A stretch of DNA of 56,357 nucleotides from a virus: the IMG/VR virus record IMGVR_UViG_3300035005_000004, positions 1 through 56,357 of that record; one strand, written 5' to 3'. The translations under genes were made by a program, and so were the position numbers. Within the stretch, counting starts at the first letter, position 1; each line of letters begins with the position of its first letter. Shown in pieces: positions 40,272 through 49,404 of this stretch. The notes beneath the pieces were generated by a model. The model was not told the origin of the DNA. It saw only the letters and a program-made list of their open reading frames with translations, and did no database searches.

Positions 40272-40927
40272 GTGAGAGCTTTTTCGGTCAACAGGGCGTT
40301 TCCGACGCTGCCGGCGACAGCAACACTGTCGAGTTTCAAATTCGACAGGCACTGGCACAAGTCCGGACAAACATTCCCGTCAAGGTCATTGCCAAACATG
40401 GTGGTGGCGTCGGCAAGCCCCCGACAGTCGACGTGCAAATCATGGTCAATCAGACCGATGGTGTTGGCAAGAAGACCGATCACGGCATCATCTATGGCGT
40501 CGCCGTCTCCAGAAACCAGGGTGGCGGCAACGCCATCATCAATGATCCGGTCGTCGGCGATGTCGGTCTGGTATCGGTCGCTGATCGTGACATCTCCGCA
40601 CTGAAATCGAACGATGGTGCTCAGTCGAATCCGGGCAGCAAGCGGCGCCACAATCTAGCCGACAGCGTCTACCAGCGCGGGATGCTCAATCCGAACAATC
40701 CGGATCAATTCGTTCACTTCCGCGCCGATGGCGTGACTGTGGCCGACAAGAACGGGAACGTGATCGAGATGAACTCTGGCGGCATCATCAAGATCACCGG
40801 CACGCTACACGTGACCGGCGACGTTGTCGCGGGCTTCGGTGGCGGCTACGTTTCCTTGCTTAATCATCTCCACTCCGGTGTCGTTCCGGGTGGTGGCAAT
40901 ACGGCACAGCCTGTTCCGGGAACCTGA
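40268..40927 (+). CDS. Baseplate spike protein (gpV-like), 219 aa
   Basis: ATGA overlap at 40268. OB-type N-terminal part, then a beta-helix-like region (DGVTVADKNGNVIEMNSGGI, IKITGTLHVTGDVVAG) and the tip NHLHSG, an H-x-H motif of the kind that holds iron at the P2 gpV spike apex. It pierces the outer membrane. Confidence 0.8.
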   Translation: MSESFFGQQGVSDAAGDSNTVEFQIRQALAQVRTNIPVKVIAKHGGGVGKPPTVDVQIMVNQTDGVGKKTDHGIIYGVAVSRNQGGGNAIINDPVVGDVGLVSVADRDISALKSNDGAQSNPGSKRRHNLADSVYQRGMLNPNNPDQFVHFRADGVTVADKNGNVIEMNSGGIIKITGTLHVTGDVVAGFGGGYVSLLNHLHSGVVPGGGNTAQPVPGT

Positions 40928-40928
40928 G

Positions 40929-41279
40929 ATGAAGACGCTGATGCTTGAGCCCAGCGCATGGGATTTGAAGATTGATGCGTCGGGCAATATCGCACTGGCC
41001 GCTGAACCCTACGCTTTGGCCCAAGATGCGGCGAGCGCAATCCGCCTGTTTCAGGGTGAACTCTACTTCGATACCCGACCGGGCATTCCGTATTTCGATC
41101 AGATTTTGGGGCAGGCTCCGCCGATCTCTTTGATGAAGGCGTGGTTCGTCCGGTCGGCAATGACCGTGCCGGGCGTCGTCTCGGCAGTCGCCTACATCTC
41201 GGAATGGACTGACCGAACCGTCCGGGGCCAGGTTCAGGTCAAAGACAGCAACGGCAACGTCACGGCAGCTTCGTTCTGA
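40929..41279 (+). CDS. Baseplate wedge protein (gp25/GPW-like), 116 aa
   Basis: ATG at 40929. Pattern [50 protein letters not shown] matches gp25-like wedge proteins before gpJ. Overlaps the J gene start by one base. Confidence 0.75.
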   Translation: MKTLMLEPSAWDLKIDASGNIALAAEPYALAQDAASAIRLFQGELYFDTRPGIPYFDQILGQAPPISLMKAWFVRSAMTVPGVVSAVAYISEWTDRTVRGQVQVKDSNGNVTAASF

Positions 41280-42715
41280 TGGCAACAACGTCCAATGTGC
41301 CGCGCCCGACGTTCGGGCCGCGGGGTTTTGTCATTCCGTCCTCGCAGCAAGTGTTGGACGGCGTGCAGGCGGATATCAACTCTGCCTTTGGCGGCGGCCT
41401 CAATCCGTCCCTGGAGACGCCTCAAGGGCAGCTTGCATCGAGCGAAGCGGCTGTTGTTCTTAACACCGATGCCGATTTTCTCTTTCTGACCCAGATGTTC
41501 GATCCGGCCTTCGCCTTTGGCCGCTATCAGGACGCGCTGGCGCGCATCTACTTCATCTCGCGCAATCCGGCGCAGCCAACAACGGTTCAATGTCTCTGCA
41601 CCGGCCTACAGGGCGTGCTGATCCCGCAGGGGGCCTTGGCAGTTGCGGCGGACGGCAATCGCTATGTCTGCACCCAAGACGGGGTCATCCCGGTTTCGGG
41701 ACAGATCACGTTGCCGTTCGATTGCGTTCTTCCGGGTCCGATCCCATGCCCCGCCGATACGCTCAATCAGGTCTATCAATCTATTCCTGGTTGGGATTCG
41801 ATCAACAATCCAAGTGCCGGCGTGCTTGGCAACAATGTGGAATCACGAGCCGCGTTCGAAGCAAGGCGCGCCGCATCTGTCGCTCACAATTCCATCGGAA
41901 CTCTTCCATCGGTTCTGGGTGCTGTTCTGACGGTTCCTGGCGTTATTGACGCCTACGTTACCGAGAACACCAGCAACGCCCCGCAGGTGATTGGCGGAGT
42001 GTCGTTGCTACCGAACTCGCTCTATGTCGCGGCAGCGGGCGGAGCGCCCAATGACATTGTTCGTGCCATCTGGTCGAAGAAGTCGCCGGGATGCGCTTAT
42101 AACGGCAATACTTCGGTCGTCGTCCTCGATCAGAGCCCCGGATATGTGCCGCCCTATCCGGCATACTCCGTCTCATATCAAATTCCGAACCCGCTTCGGA
42201 TCATCTTCAACGTCAACATCAACAACTCGACGCTGGTACCGGCCGATGCCGCGACACAAATTCGAAATGCCATTGTTGGTGCTTTCGCCGGGCTCGACGG
42301 CGGTCTGCGAGCAAAGATCGGTGCTCCAGTCTTTGCGAGCCGGTTCTACGCTCCGATCTCACTTCTTGGACCGTGGGCACAGATTGTCTCGATCAGGATC
42401 GGATCCACAAATGCGGCGGCAGCCACGTTCACGGGATCGATCAATGGCAACACGTTGACGGTCTCGGCTATCTCATCGGGAACCTTGGCCGTTGGGCAAA
42501 ACGTGCTTGATGCTTCGGGTGCCGTGGTGGCTGGCACATCCATCATCGCCTTGGGCACGGGCACAGGAGGCACAGGCACTTACACGCTGAGCAACAGCCT
42601 GACCGTTGCGACCGAAACCATGCAGACCGTAGCAGCGAACCTGTTTGAGATCGGTATCAACATCAACCAAATCCCAACGGTGACGGCTGCCGATGTTGCG
42701 GTCACGCTGAGCTGA
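41279..42715 (+). CDS. Baseplate J-like protein with beta module, 478 aa
   Basis: ATG at 41279. gpJ pattern: [65 protein letters not shown]-like joint, and [12 protein letters not shown]. Residues 382-450 are the same beta module found in neck and sheath, placed in the C-terminal region. J proteins bridge hub and wedges and trigger sheath contraction. Confidence 0.8.
   Translation: MATTSNVPRPTFGPRGFVIPSSQQVLDGVQADINSAFGGGLNPSLETPQGQLASSEAAVVLNTDADFLFLTQMFDPAFAFGRYQDALARIYFISRNPAQPTTVQCLCTGLQGVLIPQGALAVAADGNRYVCTQDGVIPVSGQITLPFDCVLPGPIPCPADTLNQVYQSIPGWDSINNPSAGVLGNNVESRAAFEARRAASVAHNSIGTLPSVLGAVLTVPGVIDAYVTENTSNAPQVIGGVSLLPNSLYVAAAGGAPNDIVRAIWSKKSPGCAYNGNTSVVVLDQSPGYVPPYPAYSVSYQIPNPLRIIFNVNINNSTLVPADAATQIRNAIVGAFAGLDGGLRAKIGAPVFASRFYAPISLLGPWAQIVSIRIGSTNAAAATFTGSINGNTLTVSAISSGTLAVGQNVLDASGAVVAGTSIIALGTGTGGTGTYTLSNSLTVATETMQTVAANLFEIGININQIPTVTAADVAVTLS
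42422..42628 (+). repeat. Virion beta module, baseplate J copy
   Basis: Residues ~382-450: [53 protein letters not shown]. Homologous to the copies in the neck and sheath genes. Confidence 0.75.
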
Positions 42716-42719
42716 TCTC

Positions 42720-43469
42720 ATGGCAGATACAGGACCGGATTACCCGCCTGGGCCGCTTCCCGGGTCGAATGGCGTTGGGCTCTTCAAGATTGGCGTTAGC
42801 CAGATCGGGGGCATTTCGAGCTTCGATGTCTGGCAGACAATCATCAGCCAGTACGCAAATTCACCAGTGCTTACGACGCTGATCGAAAACATCTTCGAAT
42901 ACGTCGATCAGACCCAAAACATCGAAGCCTTCTTCGATCTGGTGATGAACCTCGATACCGCCCAAGGATACGGCTTAGATTGCTGGGGGCGAATTGTTGG
43001 TGTCAATCGCGTCCTGAAGGTCGTCAATGGCGACTGGTTCGGATACGACGAGGCGCTGCCAGGCTCATTCACCTTCGGACAGTCAGCGCTCTACTCAGGT
43101 CAGACGCTCACCGATAACTTCGCGCTATCCGATGCGTCCTATCGAACGCTGATCATTGCCAAGGCCGCAGCCAACATCACAAGCGGATCAATCCCGGCGA
43201 TCAACCGCATTCTGATGGATCTGTTTCCTCATCGTGGCAACACATACGTCACCGAAGGCAAGCAGCAAGGTACGTGGTTCGGGTTTGCGGAATCCGTCAA
43301 TGCCCAAGGTTTCAATCAAGCGGCATTCTACTCGGGTTCGCCGATTACAACCATGACGATGACATACACGTTCGAGTTCCCGCTTAGCCCTGTCGAACTC
43401 GCCATCGTCCAGAATTCAGGCGTTTTGCCGAAGCCTACCGGCGTCGCGGCCGCCATCGTCATTCTCTGA
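42720..43469 (+). CDS. Baseplate protein, DUF2612 type, 249 aa
   Basis: ATG at 42720. Pattern LIENIFEYVDQTQNIEAFFD, LDTAQGYGLDCWGRIVGVNR, SDASYRTLIIAKAAANITSG, SIPAINRILMDLF is the DUF2612 / tail protein I-like family. It links the wedge to tail fibres. Confidence 0.85.
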   Translation: MADTGPDYPPGPLPGSNGVGLFKIGVSQIGGISSFDVWQTIISQYANSPVLTTLIENIFEYVDQTQNIEAFFDLVMNLDTAQGYGLDCWGRIVGVNRVLKVVNGDWFGYDEALPGSFTFGQSALYSGQTLTDNFALSDASYRTLIIAKAAANITSGSIPAINRILMDLFPHRGNTYVTEGKQQGTWFGFAESVNAQGFNQAAFYSGSPITTMTMTYTFEFPLSPVELAIVQNSGVLPKPTGVAAAIVIL

Positions 43470-43485
43470 ACTCCTCGAGGCAGTC

Positions 43486-44610
43486 ATGAAACTTTCCAAC
43501 CTTCCCGCAAGGTTCAACATCCCTTTTGCGAACGGCGCTGGCGGCGGCTACGTGCGGCCAGTACCGGAGGCATCCCAGATCGGTGTTCAGGACGGTGCCG
43601 CCTCGCTTACGACGGGGTTCCCGCCGATGAATTTCCTTCCCGTTGGCGCGGGCGGCGTGCCCCCCTTCGGTCAGGATATGAACGGCATTCTGAAGCAGAT
43701 CACGCTTTGGAGTCAGTGGCAGGGTGCTGGTGGTCTTGCGACCTACGACGGGACATTCTCGACAACCGTTGGCGGGTATCCAAAATCAGCCCTGCTTGCC
43801 AGTGCTTCGACGGCAGGTGTGGTGTGGCTCAATCTAGTCGACGACAACATCACGAACCCGGATTCCGGGGGGGTGAACTGGGTTCAGATCGCGATATCCA
43901 CTGATGTGCAGTCCGGAAAGTGGAATTATGCCGTCGCGGGCGGGACAGCCAATGCCCTGACGGTGGCATTGGCGCCAGCGCTTCCTGCCTACACGGCCGG
44001 TACGGTGATCTACTTCAAGGCGACGGCTGACAGCACCGGCGCACTTACCCTCAACGCCAATGGGCTCGGTAACAAAAACCTTTTGCCGCTCATCCGGCTC
44101 AAAACCGGCAAGATTTACGGCGCGGTCTATGATGGCACGAACTTCCTGCTCCAAGGGGTCGACGCGGGAAACATCTCACTAACATCCGTCACTCGTTTCG
44201 CATCCGCGTATAGCTTTGGTTCGCCCTTCAGCATGGCGGACAATACCATCACGACGTTGCCAATCACGTCGTTTTCCGACGACGGCCAAGGCGATTTTGT
44301 TCAGACTGGGAACACCGTGGTTTGCCAGCGGGCTGGGCGCTACAACATCTTCGCCACCCTTGGGGGCACTATGGTTTCAGCCCAAGCTACGGCTCTTACC
44401 TTTGGGCTCCATTACAATGGCAACGAACTATCTTCGAGCTCTCTCCGCTTGAGCACGACGGTTATTAGCCAGCTCTTCGGCGGTGCCGCTGAAATCAAGG
44501 ATGTTTTGGTCGGAGATGTTTTCGACCTGTGGGGCTTCCAAGTTTCAGGGGCAACACAACCCATGACGCTCGTCAATCGTGTTGCATTCCAACGTCTCAC
44601 GACTGTCTGA
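43486..44610 (+). CDS. Tail fibre protein, 374 aa
   Basis: ATG at 43486. Starts MKLSNLPARFNIPFANGAGG; residues 20-120 resemble the attachment part of tail fibres (NFLPVGAGGVPPFGQDMNG), and the C-terminal 140 residues look like a C1q/TNF-type beta domain (RYNIFATLGGTMV, LTFGLHYNGNELS). Likely a baseplate-attached receptor-binding or adaptor fibre. Confidence 0.75.
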   Translation: MKLSNLPARFNIPFANGAGGGYVRPVPEASQIGVQDGAASLTTGFPPMNFLPVGAGGVPPFGQDMNGILKQITLWSQWQGAGGLATYDGTFSTTVGGYPKSALLASASTAGVVWLNLVDDNITNPDSGGVNWVQIAISTDVQSGKWNYAVAGGTANALTVALAPALPAYTAGTVIYFKATADSTGALTLNANGLGNKNLLPLIRLKTGKIYGAVYDGTNFLLQGVDAGNISLTSVTRFASAYSFGSPFSMADNTITTLPITSFSDDGQGDFVQTGNTVVCQRAGRYNIFATLGGTMVSAQATALTFGLHYNGNELSSSSLRLSTTVISQLFGGAAEIKDVLVGDVFDLWGFQVSGATQPMTLVNRVAFQRLTTV

Positions 44611-44621
44611 GGTTGATCTGA

Positions 44622-46223
44622 ATGAGCTGGAATCCAAACTGGTCTTACGGCTTTGTTCCGACGACTGCCCAATGGAACAACGCCTTCGGCAACAAGCAGG
44701 ACAATCTCGACTACACGCCCCTCAATCAGGCGGGCGGCACGATGGTCGGGAAGCTGTCTATCGCTGCGTCAACGGCACAGAGTTCCGGCTTTCGCCTCTA
44801 CCAAGGTGTCGCGCCAGCCAATCCCAATAACGGCGATATGTGGTTGGCATCCACCGGATTGTTCATCCAGGTGAACAATGTCAGCGTTGGACCGCTGGTT
44901 GCCGGCAACAGCATCACCAACATCAATCCGGTGAGTCCCGGCACGATCGACAATATGGTCATCGGAGGGACTACGGCGAGGGCTGGAACCTTTACAAGCC
45001 TTTCCGCGTCGGGAGGGATCACGCCAGTCTCTAACAATGGTGGATCGCTCGGGTCAACGACCCTGCAATGGTCGGGCCTATTCTTGGCCAGTGGGGCAGC
45101 CATCAACTTCGCCAACGGCAACGTCACCGTAACCCACTCAAACAACCTGCTGACGATCTCAAAAGCGTTCACGGTAACGGGGGCCCTTACAGCCAGCGGC
45201 GCAACAACCCTTTCTCCAGCCAACGCCAACGTTGCGCTGTCGCCGACAGGCTCCGGTGTGGTCACCATCAATCCGGCAACAGCCGGTGCCATGGATAACA
45301 TGAGTGTCGGGGCGACTGTCGCTGGAAGCGGTGCTTTTACTACACTGACCGCAAGCAGTGCTATTACACTCTCGCCGGCCAACTACAATGTGATTGTGTC
45401 ACCGACTGGCTCGGGCCTCGTGTCCGTGTACCCGGCGACCGTTGGCACCATAGACAACATGGTTATCGGCGCCAGTACGCCCAAGGCATTAACTGCAACC
45501 ACGCTGGCGTTGTCCACTGGAACAATAGCCTCGGCCTCGACGACGAATCTTTCAATCGTAGCTGCATCCGAGGTTACGATTACCGGCACGACAACAATCG
45601 CGTCCTTTGGTACGCTCCCTGCCGGTGCCCTGCGGTTCCTGACGTTTTCGGCCGCGTTGACGCTAACCTACAATGCCACTTCCATGATCTTGCCCGGGCG
45701 CGCCAATATCACGACCGCCGCCGGTGATAGTGCAGTCGTTCAATCACTCGGCTCGGGCAATTGGAAGGTGATCTCGTATCAGGTCGCCGTCGCGTTACCC
45801 ACGGTTTCATTCATGACCCCGTGGGTGGCTTACACGCCAACGTTTAATGGGATCGGCACCGCTACCGGCATTCAATGTCGATCAAGACGTGTCGGCGCCA
45901 ATCTGGAAGTGGAAGTGGCATTTATGACCGGTACCGTTACTGCGACGACGTTCGATATGACGATGGGGTTTAACGGGCTCAGTGGCGGTGTCGTCTGCGA
46001 TACATACTGGAATACGTTTAGGCCTGTTGTTGGTGTGGGAGTATCCCAGGTTGCCGGCACGCAGAGCATCTATGTTCTGGCGCTTGGTGGTTCGAACGTC
46101 GTGAATCTCAGCTATGCCTCGGCCGGCCGCGATAGCGTGACCCCTGTGCCTGGGACGGTTATTGGCTCCGCCGTCCCGGTGGAACTTCGCTTCTCAGTAC
46201 CAATTGATGGATGGAATGCATGA
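44622..46223 (+). CDS. Repeat-containing tail fibre protein, 533 aa
   Basis: ATG at 44622. N-terminal WNPNWSYGFVPTTAQWNNAF, then three degenerate repeats of the type PGTIDNMVIGGTTARAGTFT (near residues 108, 224 and 282), a Ser/Thr/Ala-rich beta shaft, and a C-terminal globular domain (YWNTFRPVVGVGVSQVAGTQ). Host-recognition fibre. Confidence 0.75.
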   Translation: MSWNPNWSYGFVPTTAQWNNAFGNKQDNLDYTPLNQAGGTMVGKLSIAASTAQSSGFRLYQGVAPANPNNGDMWLASTGLFIQVNNVSVGPLVAGNSITNINPVSPGTIDNMVIGGTTARAGTFTSLSASGGITPVSNNGGSLGSTTLQWSGLFLASGAAINFANGNVTVTHSNNLLTISKAFTVTGALTASGATTLSPANANVALSPTGSGVVTINPATAGAMDNMSVGATVAGSGAFTTLTASSAITLSPANYNVIVSPTGSGLVSVYPATVGTIDNMVIGASTPKALTATTLALSTGTIASASTTNLSIVAASEVTITGTTTIASFGTLPAGALRFLTFSAALTLTYNATSMILPGRANITTAAGDSAVVQSLGSGNWKVISYQVAVALPTVSFMTPWVAYTPTFNGIGTATGIQCRSRRVGANLEVEVAFMTGTVTATTFDMTMGFNGLSGGVVCDTYWNTFRPVVGVGVSQVAGTQSIYVLALGGSNVVNLSYASAGRDSVTPVPGTVIGSAVPVELRFSVPIDGWNA

Positions 46224-47008
46224 CCTCCCTTGGAGATACCTTCCGCTCGATCGCTACTGCTTTCGATAATATTCCCGGCGGCGGCCTGTCGACCTACACC
46301 ATGCCAACCGGGGTTGATTGTCTCGGCGGTGTGTGGCCTACGGCGCTCCTCCCTTATCCGCTCGGATATACGTCAAATGACACCGTCCCCACGGCGGTGG
46401 ATCTGGGCTATTATGATCGGAAGATGGCGCATTGCCTCAATGGCACGATCATGGTCTTGGGCGATTCCATCGTGCAGGACATGGTGACGTGGAAGATTGG
46501 GCCATTTGTCGAGGGCTTCGGCGTTGGTGGTGAGAGCCTTCGCAGATGCCTGAACCGGCTTTCCAGGGGCGGCCTGATCCACAGGGCCGGGGCTGTCGTG
46601 CTGGCATCAGGCGTGAATGAACTGGCGAATTTCGCTTATTACAACGCCTACCCGCTTGAAGCGAAGCTGAACAACATCGCCGTCATGCATCAGTGCGTTG
46701 CGGCTCAGGCCACTGGCAAATGGGTGATCCGCGAAATCTTGCCGGTCAATGAGCCGGTGTTGGTTGCCAATGTCAGCTCCAATTACGCCGGGTTCAATGC
46801 CCAGGTCGATGCTGTGAACGCGCGCATCCGCTTAGCTTGGGCAAGCAGCACGGCCCGCGTGGAGTTCGCGCGTCCGAAGGCTCAACTGGTGGATAATTCG
46901 GGGAACTTAGCCGATGCCAATCATATCGACGGTATGCATCTGAGCATGGCGGGGGACGACATTCAGTGCGCTTCGATCAAGGCTGCTCTGCAGCTTGTTC
47001 TTGCGTAG
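46220..47008 (+). CDS. SGNH/GDSL esterase, tail-associated, 262 aa
   Basis: ATGA overlap with the fibre gene at 46220. Block I GDSIVQDM (Ser83), block II Gly near 101-104 (GVGGES), block III GVNE (Asn133), block V DGMHLS (Asp237, His240): all catalytic positions of the SGNH family are present. Likely removes acetyl groups from surface polysaccharide during adsorption. The catalytic His region lies in one arm of the 36-bp inverted repeat. Confidence 0.8.
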   Translation: MTSLGDTFRSIATAFDNIPGGGLSTYTMPTGVDCLGGVWPTALLPYPLGYTSNDTVPTAVDLGYYDRKMAHCLNGTIMVLGDSIVQDMVTWKIGPFVEGFGVGGESLRRCLNRLSRGGLIHRAGAVVLASGVNELANFAYYNAYPLEAKLNNIAVMHQCVAAQATGKWVIREILPVNEPVLVANVSSNYAGFNAQVDAVNARIRLAWASSTARVEFARPKAQLVDNSGNLADANHIDGMHLSMAGDDIQCASIKAALQLVLA

Positions 47009-47076
47009 TAGCGGCCGAGAACAACGGGAACGATTGGCAACCCCCGCCATGCTCAGATGCATACCGTCGATATGAT
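46920..47076. repeat. Perfect 36-bp inverted repeat around the esterase stop
   Basis: 46920-46955 is the exact reverse complement of 47041-47076. The 85 bases between them hold the last 17 codons and the stop of the esterase gene. The left arm encodes HIDGMHLSMAG with the catalytic Asp and His; the right arm is noncoding. The pair could form a huge RNA hairpin, a DNA cruciform, or recombine. Confidence 0.95.
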
Positions 47077-47084
47077 GGGATGGT

Positions 47085-47112
47085 GCGACCTACTGGGACG
47101 CCCGTAGGTCGC
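47085..47112. terminator. Terminator-like hairpin at the end of the tail operon
   Basis: GCGACCTAC (47085-47093) pairs perfectly with GTAGGTCGC (47104-47112). The following rightward bases CTCTTGTC are only partly T-rich. Lies between convergent genes, so it may serve both directions. Confidence 0.6.
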
Positions 47113-47121
47113 CTCTTGTCA

Positions 47122-47643
47122 TCAATCAATTACTTCTATGGAAAACCACGTTCCGTGATTTCCGTAAATCTTAGTTGGCGCACCTGTTGGTTTTTGGCGT
47201 ATATGCCACGCCTGCAACTGAAACGTGTCTCCTGCTTTTACCGGAATGACGGCTGTCGCTACGTTTTGATCGGGAGTGGTACCAAAAGTTGCTCGCCCGT
47301 TCTGGGCGGCATAACCGTCGAAAAGGGCATTGTTTTTGGTAATGAGTGTCTGCCGCGAGCCCTTAGCGTCGTGGTCCCATACTATTTGTCCTGAGAGACG
47401 AACAAAATGTACGCCGTCAGGAATTACGAATTGATGGTTTGCCGCGTCCCATAAGCCGCTCGTGTCGTATTCGACCTCAGGAAATTCAACCTGCACCCAC
47501 TGTGCGTGCGAATAGCTATTCGGAACGATCTGCTCGGCATCGGTATTCTTGTGAACCAGAGCACCGCGAAACTCATCTGCCGCCACAGGCGACAACAAGA
47601 ATGTGAGCGTTATGGCGACGACGCATGCAATGGTTTTTTTCAT
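47122..47643 (-). CDS. Secreted C1q-like protein, 173 aa
   Basis: ATG at 47643 gives a clean signal peptide (KKTIACVVAITLTFLLSPVA, cut near ADEF); the upstream in-frame ATG would bury it. The mature part resembles a C1q/TNF jelly roll (FVIPDGVHFVRLSGQIVWD, RQTLITKNNALF, VIPVKAGDTFQLQAWHI, GTWFSIEVID). Leftward and separate from the late operon: a possible lysogenic-conversion protein. Function unknown. Confidence 0.65.
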   Translation of the reverse strand: MKKTIACVVAITLTFLLSPVAADEFRGALVHKNTDAEQIVPNSYSHAQWVQVEFPEVEYDTSGLWDAANHQFVIPDGVHFVRLSGQIVWDHDAKGSRQTLITKNNALFDGYAAQNGRATFGTTPDQNVATAVIPVKAGDTFQLQAWHIRQKPTGAPTKIYGNHGTWFSIEVID

Positions 47644-47805
47644 TCCCCAGTCCCATTGTTTTTTTGCCCTAGCGACAAAGTAGATGGGAACATCGCCATT
47701 GGGCAATTCCAGCGGAGATGTACTTTCGTTGACCCGGCTTAATATCTGGAACTCATAACCACCCGCTTCGGCGCGATCTGCATAGCAGGGGGAGACGATC
47801 CGGCG

Positions 47806-48066
47806 TCAGCGGACCCCGTGCCACATGTCGTCGTCAGCTGATTCTTTTTCGGTAAACGGCCGGTAGGTCCAAGAGCCATCACGAAACCGCCTCATGCAGT
47901 TGCCTTCGATCAGGTTGCCAGCTTCATCGCGGATTTTTCGTCCGAACGGCATATAGGGCGACCACTCGAAAGGGTCGGTCCGCCACCACGTCCACCAGTG
48001 CTTCGGATGCGTTAGCTGCCAATGGTCCAGCCACTGGCAGGAAAGTTCATAGAGGTTTTCGAACAT
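47806..48066 (-). CDS. Trp-rich hypothetical protein, 86 aa
   Basis: ATG at 48066 follows GGGGAG by six bases; an ATG at 48072 is the alternative. Residues 10-40 are Trp-rich (WLDHWQLTHPKHWWTWWR), then PFEWSPYMPFGRKIRDEAG. No family recognised. The stretch 48067-48309 before the holin has only small hairpins such as CACC-N7-GGTG and a palindromic ATACGCGTAT. Confidence 0.6.
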   Translation of the reverse strand: MFENLYELSCQWLDHWQLTHPKHWWTWWRTDPFEWSPYMPFGRKIRDEAGNLIEGNCMRRFRDGSWTYRPFTEKESADDDMWHGVR

Positions 48067-48309
48067 ACCCATCTCCCCAAATCTGGATCGGGGAGTTGAG
48101 AAGCCGCCAAGCGACGACCGCATACGCCTTTAGACTTTCGCCCTGGACATACGCGTATGCCTCCCCGACCCGAACGGTAATCGGGAGGGTATGAAACGCT
48201 CCCCAGCCTGTGCCGGAGAGCGTCGCTTGGAGGGGTTCTCACGCCCCATCCCACCTCATTTCGGTGAGATGCCGGGAAACTAATCGAATAACGCCGGAAA
48301 GGAAAGACC

Positions 48310-48540
48310 GTGCCTCGTCTCGTTACGAACTGGCGAGCGGTCCTGCGCTATGCATGGACCGTCCGTCTGGCGCTTTTGGCCGCTATACTCAACGGCGCTG
48401 CCGTGACCGTCTCCATCATCACCGGATCATTGCCAGTCGCCCCGATGTGGCTCGCTGCACTCAACGGCGTTCTAGCTGTTGCCGTTCCGGTGGTCCGCAT
48501 CATCGACCAATCCAACCTGAAGGATGACGACAATGAGTAA
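48310..48540 (+). CDS. Holin, two membrane segments, 76 aa
   Basis: GTG at 48310 with AAGGAAAG upstream. Two hydrophobic segments (RLALLAAILNGAAVTVSIIT and WLAALNGVLAVAVPVVRII) and a charged end QSNLKDDDNE fit small class II-type holins. It overlaps the endolysin gene by a few bases. Makes holes or collapses the membrane potential to time lysis. Confidence 0.8.
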   Translation: MPRLVTNWRAVLRYAWTVRLALLAAILNGAAVTVSIITGSLPVAPMWLAALNGVLAVAVPVVRIIDQSNLKDDDNE

Positions 48541-49036
48541 GCGCGCAAAAGCGGCGCTCGCCTCCGGTCTTGGCCTTGTCGCGATGACTGCGACCTATTT
48601 GACGCAGCCTTGGGAGGGGACGGTAAACCGCGCCTATTGGGATAGGCTGGGTAAGGTGTGGACGATCTGCACGGGCGAAACCAAGGGCGTGAAGCCCGAC
48701 ATGGTGATGTCCGACCAGCAGTGCAGCGCCATGCTGTATCGCCGCCTCGAGGTCGATTTTCACCAGCCGCTCACCCGCTGCATCAAAGGGTTCGACGGCA
48801 AACCACTGAGTTGGCAGGCCGCTACGCTCGACCTTTCCTACAACGTGGGCGTCGGGGCAGTTTGCAATTCGACCGCGGCGAAGCGCGCCCGTGTCGGTGA
48901 TTACACCGGCTCCTGCTACGCGATGACCTGGTTCGATAAAGCGAATGGCAAAGAGATACAGGGGTTGAAGAACCGTCGGCAGTTTGGCGACGCAAGTCGC
49001 CTTGGCGAACTCGAACTGTGCCTGGCGGGGCTGTGA
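48533..49036 (+). CDS. SAR endolysin, GH24 lysozyme, 167 aa
   Basis: ATG at 48533. N-terminal weakly hydrophobic signal-anchor (ALASGLGLVAMTATYL) rich in Ala and Gly as in SAR endolysins. Catalytic E28 in PWEGTVNRAYWD, D37 and T44 (D-x6-T, one residue longer than usual). Several cysteines may regulate folding. Cleaves peptidoglycan once released. Confidence 0.85.
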   Translation: MSKRAKAALASGLGLVAMTATYLTQPWEGTVNRAYWDRLGKVWTICTGETKGVKPDMVMSDQQCSAMLYRRLEVDFHQPLTRCIKGFDGKPLSWQAATLDLSYNVGVGAVCNSTAAKRARVGDYTGSCYAMTWFDKANGKEIQGLKNRRQFGDASRLGELELCLAGL

Positions 49037-49404
49037 TGTTCACCCAAGCCAAGCTCTATGCAGCGCTGGTAATCGCTGTCTTGCTCGCCGGACTTATCGC
49101 GACGGCGCTCTGGTATCGCGGGCAGGCCATAAGCGCCTCCGCCGAGGCCAGGGACGCGCAGAAACAGCTGTCCGTGGCCGTCGATGCCAACAAGGCCGCA
49201 AACAGCACTATCGACGCTCTGCAGGAACAGGCGCGGCTAGATAGCCGCCTTGTCTCCTCGCTGGTCCAAGAAATGCGCAACATCGGTGCGTCGGTCGAAG
49301 ATCAATCCCAAAAACTCTCCGAACTGGAAAAGTCAAATGAAGTGGTGCGCGATTTTCTCAATCGTCCTGTGCCCAGTGACCTTGGCAAGTTGTATCAGCA
49401 CTGA
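49036..49404 (+). CDS. Inner-membrane spanin (Rz-like), 122 aa
   Basis: TGATG overlap at 49036. One N-terminal membrane helix (LYAALVIAVLLAGLIATALW) then a long coiled coil (ASAEARDAQKQLSVAVDANK). With the embedded Rz1-like gene in another frame it forms the spanin pair that fuses the membranes in the last step of lysis. Confidence 0.8.
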   Translation: MFTQAKLYAALVIAVLLAGLIATALWYRGQAISASAEARDAQKQLSVAVDANKAANSTIDALQEQARLDSRLVSSLVQEMRNIGASVEDQSQKLSELEKSNEVVRDFLNRPVPSDLGKLYQH

